Of a stretch of DNA of 64,000 bases, positions 59,558 to 64,000 are shown piece after piece; the stretch's first letter is position 1; every line of letters starts with the position of its first letter. The DNA is from Euzebya sp051004735 (lineage in GTDB: Bacteria > Actinomycetota > Nitriliruptoria > Euzebyales > Euzebyaceae): NCBI GenBank assembly GCA_051004735.1, contig JBPCKA010000098.1, positions 1-64,000 of the forward strand, written 5' to 3'. A program made the translations under genes and the position numbers. The notes beneath the pieces were generated by a model. The model did not search any database, was not told the DNA's origin, and was given only the letters and a program-made list of their open reading frames with translations.

Positions 59558-60778
59558 TCACACTGACAGGACCGCGATCAGTTGGTCACAGATCCAATCC
59601 GCCTCCGCGGCAGTGATGCACAGTGGCGGGGCCAACCTGATGGTGGTCTCGTGGGTGTCCTTTGCCAGCAATCCGGCGGGCCCGGCGGGTCCGTCGGCCT
59701 GGTGGATCATCAAGGCCTCACACAGGGTGCGGGCGGGCGGGTCGGCGTTGACCATCTCCACACCCAACCACAGCCCCTTGGCCCTGATCTCCTTGACGCC
59801 CGGCAGGGCGGCAGCGCGCAACCGGGAGGCCATGCGATCACCAAGTTCGGCCGCGTTTGACTGGTAGGTCCCCTGATTCAGCAAGGCAATCACCTCACGC
59901 CCGACGGCGCAGGCCAGTGGGTTGCCGCCGAAGGTCGAGCCATGCTGGCCGGGGCCGAACACCCCGATGACGTCGTCGTTGCCCACCACCGCCGACACCG
60001 GCACGATGCCTCCCCCCAGTGCCTTGCCCAGCAGGTACAGGTCGGGCACGACTCCCTCGTGCTCACAGGCGAAGGTGCGCCCGGTGCGGCCCAGACCCGA
60101 CTGGATCTCATCGGCGATGAACAGCACCTGCTCTCGGTCACACAACTCACGGACACCCCCCAGGAAGCCGTGAGGTGGGATCACGACTCCCGCCTCGCCC
60201 TGGATTGGCTCGATCAGCACCGCCACGGTGTTCGGTGTGACCGCCGCGGCAATCGCCTCCACGCTGCCATACGGCACCCGGACGAAACCGGGGGTGTAGG
60301 GGCCGAAGTGGTTGTGGGCAACGGGATCATCGGAGAAGGAGACGATCGTGGTCGTACGCCCGTGGAAGTTGCCCTCGGCAACGATGATCTCTGCCTGTCC
60401 GTCGGGCACGCCCTTCACCTCATAGCCCCATTTGCGGGCTGCCTTGATCCCGGTCTCCACCGCCTCCGCGCCGGTGTTCATCGGCAGGACCCGGTCCTTG
60501 CCGCACAACTGGGCCAGATCGGCGCAGAAATGGCCCAACTGGTCGTTGTGAAACGCCCGACTGGTCAGCGTGACGCGGTCCAACTGCGCCTTGGCGGCTG
60601 CCACCAACCGCGGGTGACCGTGCCCGAAGTTCACCGCGGAGTAGGCCGCCAGGGCATCCAGGTACAGGCGACCGTCCTCATCGGTGACATAGGCACCGGA
60701 CGCGGTGGCGATCACCACCGGAAGAGGATGGTAGTTGTGTGCGCCGTACTGTTGTTCCAGTTGCAACGCCTGAGACAT
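59558..60778 (-). CDS. rocD: Ornithine aminotransferase
   Basis: 406 residues, class III PLP aminotransferase. N-terminus QYGAHNYHPLPVVIATASGA and substrate-loop AVNFGHGHPRLVAA fit RocD. Cofactor motifs: VLPMNTGAEAVETGIKAARK, EPIQGEAGVVIP, FIADEIQSGLGRTG (Asp contacting the pyridine N) and LLGKALGGGIVPVSAV with the Schiff-base Lys. It transfers the delta-amino group of ornithine to 2-oxoglutarate, giving glutamate semialdehyde. The start overlaps the arginine-hydrolase stop (TGATG), so the two act in one pathway. Confidence 0.95.
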   Translation of the reverse strand: MSQALQLEQQYGAHNYHPLPVVIATASGAYVTDEDGRLYLDALAAYSAVNFGHGHPRLVAAAKAQLDRVTLTSRAFHNDQLGHFCADLAQLCGKDRVLPMNTGAEAVETGIKAARKWGYEVKGVPDGQAEIIVAEGNFHGRTTTIVSFSDDPVAHNHFGPYTPGFVRVPYGSVEAIAAAVTPNTVAVLIEPIQGEAGVVIPPHGFLGGVRELCDREQVLFIADEIQSGLGRTGRTFACEHEGVVPDLYLLGKALGGGIVPVSAVVGNDDVIGVFGPGQHGSTFGGNPLACAVGREVIALLNQGTYQSNAAELGDRMASRLRAAALPGVKEIRAKGLWLGVEMVNADPPARTLCEALMIHQADGPAGPAGLLAKDTHETTIRLAPPLCITAAEADWICDQLIAVLSV

Positions 60779-61623
60779 CAGGCCACCACCTCCATACGGG
60801 CGTCCTGCTGAGCAAGGACGGTGTCCAGCGGGAGTGTGAGGCAGCGTACCGCGCCCCCGGCCTTGACGAACTCACTGACGTCCACCTCCACCACATCAAA
60901 GCCCCAGGCCTCCAGTTGGGCGCCGACCCGTGGTGGACAGGAGGGCATGATGACCGTTGAATTCACCACGACGGAGTTGGCTGTAAAGGTGGCTGCCTCC
61001 TGCGGCGTCAGGACCAACGGTTCAGGGATCAGGTCAAGGACCCGACGGGCACCCAGCGGGTCATAGGCGTCGGGGAACACAATCGCGCGGCGATCATCAA
61101 GCGGGCACAGGGTCAGGTCCACGTGGTACCAGCGCAGGTCGGCAAGTTCCACGCTGATCACCGGACGTCCCGTCAGGCGGGTCAGATCAGCGTGGGCGAT
61201 CCGGTTGGAGCGGGCGCCATACCCGCTGACCAGCCAGTCCCCCAGCGGCATGCAGTCGCCCAGGCCCTCAAGCACGGCTCCGCTGGATAGGTGCACGATC
61301 CTCAACCCACCTGCTGCCGCCCAGCGGCGGAAGTGCGCCGTCTCGGGTGTGCGTTCGTCGTGCCGCATGGCCCCGGCGATAAAAGTCTGGCCGTCGATGA
61401 CCCCGGCGTTGGCGGTGAAGACCATGTCCGGCAGTCCCGCGACGCCGTCGATGATCTGGACGTCGGCACCGGCCATCCGCAGAGCTGCGACCAACGTCTC
61501 CCACTGCGACATGGCCAGATCGCGGTCGACGGTCCCGCCCATCCACGGGTTGATCGCGTAGGCGACCTCGAAATGCGTTGGTGGGCACATCAGGTAGCGC
61601 CGGCCCCAGCTCAACTTGGTCAT
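60778..61623 (-). CDS. Guanidine-modifying hydrolase (arginine dihydrolase- or dimethylargininase-like)
   Basis: 281 residues of the amidinotransferase fold. Catalytic residues: LPDMVFTANAGV (Asp, Asn), RWYHVDLTLCPLD (His) and GGAVRCLTLPL (nucleophile Cys). The FTANAG motif has Asn where classical dimethylargininases show a charged residue, and it resembles ArgZ-type arginine dihydrolases, which convert arginine directly to ornithine, ammonia and CO2. That reading fits coupling with RocD. A dimethylargininase giving citrulline cannot be excluded. The upstream palindrome and the GntR gene suggest induction by an amino acid. Confidence 0.82.
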   Translation of the reverse strand: MTKLSWGRRYLMCPPTHFEVAYAINPWMGGTVDRDLAMSQWETLVAALRMAGADVQIIDGVAGLPDMVFTANAGVIDGQTFIAGAMRHDERTPETAHFRRWAAAGGLRIVHLSSGAVLEGLGDCMPLGDWLVSGYGARSNRIAHADLTRLTGRPVISVELADLRWYHVDLTLCPLDDRRAIVFPDAYDPLGARRVLDLIPEPLVLTPQEAATFTANSVVVNSTVIMPSCPPRVGAQLEAWGFDVVEVDVSEFVKAGGAVRCLTLPLDTVLAQQDARMEVVA

Positions 61624-61648
61624 GACACCTCAATTCCAGTGATCGTCT

Positions 61649-61663
61649 GATTGTCAGACAATC
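61649..61663. promoter_or_regulatory. Perfect 15-bp palindrome upstream of the arginine-hydrolase gene
   Basis: GATTGTC-A-GACAATC is a perfect dyad 25 bp before the ATG at 61623. The core TTGTCAGACAA is the kind of site bound by FCD-type GntR regulators, one of which is encoded just upstream. An overlapping dyad TCTGA...TCAGA adds symmetry. Confidence 0.55.
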
Positions 61664-61690
61664 CTAGCAACTGGGGCGCCGCCGCGTACC

Positions 61691-61743
61691 TCTCAGATCT
61701 GAGGTTTCGTACCGTATTCCGGGTCCAGACCTCAGATCTGAGA
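61691..61743. repeat. Nested palindrome: two self-complementary CTCAGATCTGAG cores in an inverted repeat
   Basis: TCTCAGATCTGAGGT (61691-61705) and its exact complement ACCTCAGATCTGAGA (61729-61743) form a 15-bp inverted repeat around 23 bp. Each arm also contains a 12-bp perfect palindrome of its own. The right arm covers the stop codon of the GntR gene. It could be an intercistronic hairpin, a transcription attenuator, or a double operator, or two of these at once. No T-run follows on either strand. Confidence 0.85.
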
Positions 61744-62379
61744 AATCGGGGAGGAGACACCTTGGGCGACTTCCACCAGGATGTCCCGAGAACGAGAGAC
61801 GTGATTGATCGCCGCCGCCAGGTAGGACTCGGAATCACCCGATAGGGCCAAGCGCAGCAATTTGGCGTGTTCGGCGACCTTATCGGGCTCGGGCAGATGG
61901 CGGGCCGCGGTGACCAACAGCAACCGCATTTCCCCGGCCACTTGGGAGTGGAACGCGCTGATTCGTGGTGAGCCCACTGCTTCGACGATGGCCAGGTGGA
62001 AGACCTCGTCGGCCTCGGCCGCAGCCCGCCAGTCCTTGGCCGCCACCGCACGACTAAGCCTCTCCAGCGCCGCCTGCGCCTGCGACCCGTCATGAACCCC
62101 GACCCCGGCAACATGACGTTCGATCATGATCCTCGCGGCGATCAGGTCGTCGACATCCGCCGGCGTGTGCCGGGTGACGACGGCACCCCGGTGATGCTCC
62201 TGGGTCACCAGTCCCTCCGCGGCCAAGACCCGTATGGCCTCGCGGATGGTCGAGCGTCCCACGTCGAAGCGATCAGACAGGGCTTGTTCGCGCAGAGAGT
62301 GACCAGGTGGCAGCTCGCCGCCCAATATCTCGGTTCGGATCGACTCAACCACCTGGTCGGTTAGGCTCACGCGTTCCAC
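61732..62379 (-). CDS. GntR-family transcriptional regulator with FCD domain
   Basis: 215 residues from a GTG at 62379. The winged helix is at about 5-70 (TEILGGELPPGHSLREQALS; RFDVGRSTIREAIRVLAAEG). The helical FCD ligand domain is at about 78-205 with the metal-binding pattern Asp (ADVDDLIAARIMIE), His (DEVFHLAIVEAVG), and later His residues (FHSQVAGEM; EHAKLL). Such proteins bind carboxylates or amino acids. It starts 11 bp after the OpuAC-type lipoprotein stop and precedes the arginine-hydrolase-rocD pair, so all four may be one regulatory unit. Confidence 0.92.
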   Translation of the reverse strand: MERVSLTDQVVESIRTEILGGELPPGHSLREQALSDRFDVGRSTIREAIRVLAAEGLVTQEHHRGAVVTRHTPADVDDLIAARIMIERHVAGVGVHDGSQAQAALERLSRAVAAKDWRAAAEADEVFHLAIVEAVGSPRISAFHSQVAGEMRLLLVTAARHLPEPDKVAEHAKLLRLALSGDSESYLAAAINHVSRSRDILVEVAQGVSSPISQI

Positions 62380-62390
62380 GGACCTGCACC

Positions 62391-63290
62391 CTAACCCAGG
62401 CCGACGGAGTCGATGAAGTCCACCGCCACCTGATCGATGGGCATGCCCGCCGCTGCCTGGGCATTGAGCCCTGCCAGGGTGCCGGACGTCAGTTGACCCG
62501 CCAGCGCATCTAACAGGCTGATCACCGTGGGTATATCCGCCAGGCCTCCCGACACCACCACAGGTGCGAGGACAAGGGCTGGGAACACCCCCTGATCGTC
62601 GGTCAGCGGGACCAAGCCCAGCTGCCGGGCCTGACCGGAGGTCGCCGTGGCAAGACCGGCGACACAGGTGCCGTCCGCCGTTCCGGCCAATGCCTCCTCC
62701 TCCGCAGCCGCTTGCGTCGCGGTGGTGTCGGGGGCGATGGCATAGGTGTCCAGCAGATAGGTGAAACCAGACCGGGCGGACAGGTACTCCGCATCAGCGC
62801 ACAGCGATCCGGCGGATGAGCCCAACTGGCCAGCAAGCCACGACAGCGTCGCCTCCTCCGCGGAAGGCACGGCCTGGCCTGGGACGAAGAACGCCAAACG
62901 GGCGTCCACCTCACTTGGACCCAACCACCGCAGCCCGTTCTCCAACTCCTCGGCGGCGACCGCCTCGAAGGACTCCTGGGGATCGATCGGCGGCGCTGTC
63001 AGATCCAGTGCCAGGGCCCAGGCAGCACCGGAGTAGTCCCAGTAGATGTCGATCTCTTCATCCAATGCGTCATCACGGACATCGACGGTGTCACCCAGCT
63101 CCGGCACGATCTCGGCCGCCACGGTGTGGCGTCCCAGTAGCTCGACGGTGACCGCAGCCAGGATCTGCTGCTCGGTGGTGGACCCGGCTCCCACCCGCAG
63201 TGACGCGGGGCCCTCGTCCGCCGAAGTGCACGCAGCAAGGACCAGTGCCGCTAGGCACAGGATGGCCATCCCCCTGGGTAGGTGCAGCAT
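62391..63290 (-). CDS. Glycine betaine/quaternary-amine-type substrate-binding lipoprotein (OpuAC family)
   Basis: 299 residues. Signal peptide with lipobox LAAC near residue 21. The mature protein has the OpuAC/ProX two-lobe pattern: LRVGAGSTTEQQILAAVTVE, then EIDIYWDYSGAAW, where the ligand cage aromatics would lie. No permease or ATPase gene is in the window, so it is an orphan receptor here. It directly precedes the GntR gene in the same transcription unit. It may bind betaine, choline or carnitine, or a guanidino/methylated amino acid; the last idea is inference from context only. Confidence 0.85.
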   Translation of the reverse strand: MLHLPRGMAILCLAALVLAACTSADEGPASLRVGAGSTTEQQILAAVTVELLGRHTVAAEIVPELGDTVDVRDDALDEEIDIYWDYSGAAWALALDLTAPPIDPQESFEAVAAEELENGLRWLGPSEVDARLAFFVPGQAVPSAEEATLSWLAGQLGSSAGSLCADAEYLSARSGFTYLLDTYAIAPDTTATQAAAEEEALAGTADGTCVAGLATATSGQARQLGLVPLTDDQGVFPALVLAPVVVSGGLADIPTVISLLDALAGQLTSGTLAGLNAQAAAGMPIDQVAVDFIDSVGLG

Positions 63291-63445
63291 CGGTCAGTGT
63301 CGAGTCTGACATGTCAATGGGGAGGATCCGCTTGCGGAGGGCTGGGGCCGGGATGACGGCACATCATGACGCTAGTCTCCGAAGTCCACGTGCTGGCAGC
63401 GCACGTGTTCCCTCCCCCACCTCCCCCACCTCCGCAGGCGGTCCC

Positions 63446-64000
63446 ATGCATCGCAGATCCTTCATCAAAACCGCGTCCCTGGCAGCCGTTGCGGGGGTGA
63501 CCACGACCGGCTGTGGCACAGGTGGCGTCTCGGCGGAAAATCTTCCGACGATCAGTGAGGAGCAGGGACTGTTCGTTCAGGTCGCGTCGCTTGAGATCCT
63601 GACCGGACGCGACCGCTACCTGGCCTTCGGGGCGGGCAACGCCGACCTGTCACCGCTACCCGAGGACCAACCGTTGCAGGTGTTTTTGCGCACCATCCCC
63701 ATTACGCCCGATGATCGGGGCGAGCTGGTCGCGGGACCATTGGACGCCACCTTCTCCCCCGCTGAGGAGACCGGTCTGGGTGTGTACTACCTACGCACAG
63801 ATCTGGATCAGGCCGGACTGTTTGAGGTGGTGGCGGTCAGCGGCGAGGAATTCGGCACCGCGGCCCTGCAGGTCGTCGATCCGGCCGAGTCACAGCTACG
63901 CGATCCCTCCACAGGTGATCCGCTGATCCCAGGATCGATGGCCGTGTCTGCGCCGACGCCGACCACCGCTGATGACCTGGGTGTGTTCTCGATCTGCACG
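63446..64000 (+). CDS. Tat-exported lipoprotein, N-terminal part (continues beyond window)
   Basis: 185 codons are open to the right edge from the ATG at 63446. The N-terminus HRRSFIKTASLAAVAGV is a twin-arginine signal followed by TTTGCG, a plausible lipobox Cys near residue 23. The mature part starts with a beta-rich region (LFVQVASLEILTGRDRYLAF; LQVFLRTIPITPDDRGELVA) and ends at the edge with DLGVFSICT, where a thioredoxin-like domain may begin. Identity cannot be fixed. Divergent from the OpuAC gene across 155 bp. Confidence 0.75.
   Translation, partial: MHRRSFIKTASLAAVAGVTTTGCGTGGVSAENLPTISEEQGLFVQVASLEILTGRDRYLAFGAGNADLSPLPEDQPLQVFLRTIPITPDDRGELVAGPLDATFSPAEETGLGVYYLRTDLDQAGLFEVVAVSGEEFGTAALQVVDPAESQLRDPSTGDPLIPGSMAVSAPTPTTADDLGVFSICT

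Noticed and set aside
1..64000. CRISPR arrays, tRNA or rRNA genes
   Set aside because: No regularly spaced direct repeats with unique spacers, no cloverleaf with the GTTCRANNC box and no rRNA stretch was seen by eye on either strand. A covariance-model scan would be decisive.

Overview
The window is high-GC DNA, densely packed with genes, from an actinobacterium. Several features point that way: a DUF222/HNH endonuclease, DUF3039, DUF3040 and DUF6504 proteins, a septum-formation lipoprotein, a homodimeric pyruvate dehydrogenase E1 (AceE), MoxR/DUF58/transglutaminase genes, a mycobacterial-type nitrobindin, and an SOS box of the TCGAAC-N4-GTTCGA type. I cannot fix the genus. A deep-branching lineage such as Nitriliruptoria/Euzebyales is possible, but this is a guess. 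No rRNA, tRNA or CRISPR array was seen.

Layout. 1-2.3 kb: the 5' part of a secreted beta-propeller/Calx-beta/cell-wall-binding protein. 2.3-3.2 kb: a gene-free stretch holding a strong candidate chromosome-dimer-resolution (dif) site and two 62-bp tandem repeats, so the window may contain the replication terminus. 3.2-8.7 kb: a winged-helix protein, a membrane Ser/Thr kinase, an ECF sigma factor with a hydrophobic C-terminal extension, a basic membrane protein, a membrane-anchored lipoprotein-like protein and a nitrobindin. 8.7-16.3 kb: a translationally coupled livF-livG-acyl-CoA synthetase-livH-livM operon followed by its own substrate-binding lipoprotein, with matching palindromic sites in front of both units. 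It probably imports a carboxylic acid and activates it with CoA. 16.3-20.3 kb: glgC, a cation diffusion facilitator and glpD. 20.3-23.9 kb: two HNH endonuclease genes with gene remnants beside them, and a TetR regulator. 23.9-30.3 kb: a complete oligopeptide ABC transporter (dppABCDF-like). 30.6-35.5 kb: moxR-DUF58-tgpA plus DUF3040.

35.6-43.8 kb is rich in DNA-damage functions: DinB, a LexA-boxed DnaE2-type polymerase and a MUG glycosylase. It also holds an enoyl-CoA hydratase and a histidine kinase that has lost its phosphoacceptor box. 43.8-45.7 kb is a decay zone: a clostripain remnant and an ISAzo13-family element that splits a small reading frame. 45.7-50.6 kb: an SMP-30-like protein and RidA face a coupled operon of 5'-3' exonuclease, trans-3-hydroxy-L-proline dehydratase and an MFS permease. 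50.6-54.6 kb: aceE with an L,D-transpeptidase directly behind it, and a septum-formation lipoprotein. 54.6-55.8 kb: two toxin-antitoxin loci, one with a decapitated VapC. 55.8-59.5 kb: DUF3039, DUF1028, an EF-G paralogue and DUF6504. 59.6-63.3 kb: an OpuAC-type binding lipoprotein, a GntR regulator, an arginine-hydrolase-type enzyme and ornithine aminotransferase, all on one strand and separated by striking palindromes. The right edge cuts a Tat-exported lipoprotein.

Several gene sets appear to work together: Liv/FadD (uptake plus activation), DppABCDF (peptide uptake), MoxR-DUF58-TgpA, DinB/DnaE2 (damage-tolerant synthesis), and arginine hydrolase-RocD (arginine to ornithine to glutamate semialdehyde). 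The best leads for novelty are the dif region with its repeats, the membrane-tethered sigma/kinase pair, the H-box-less kinase lying between two damage polymerases, and the nested palindromes in the arginine locus.
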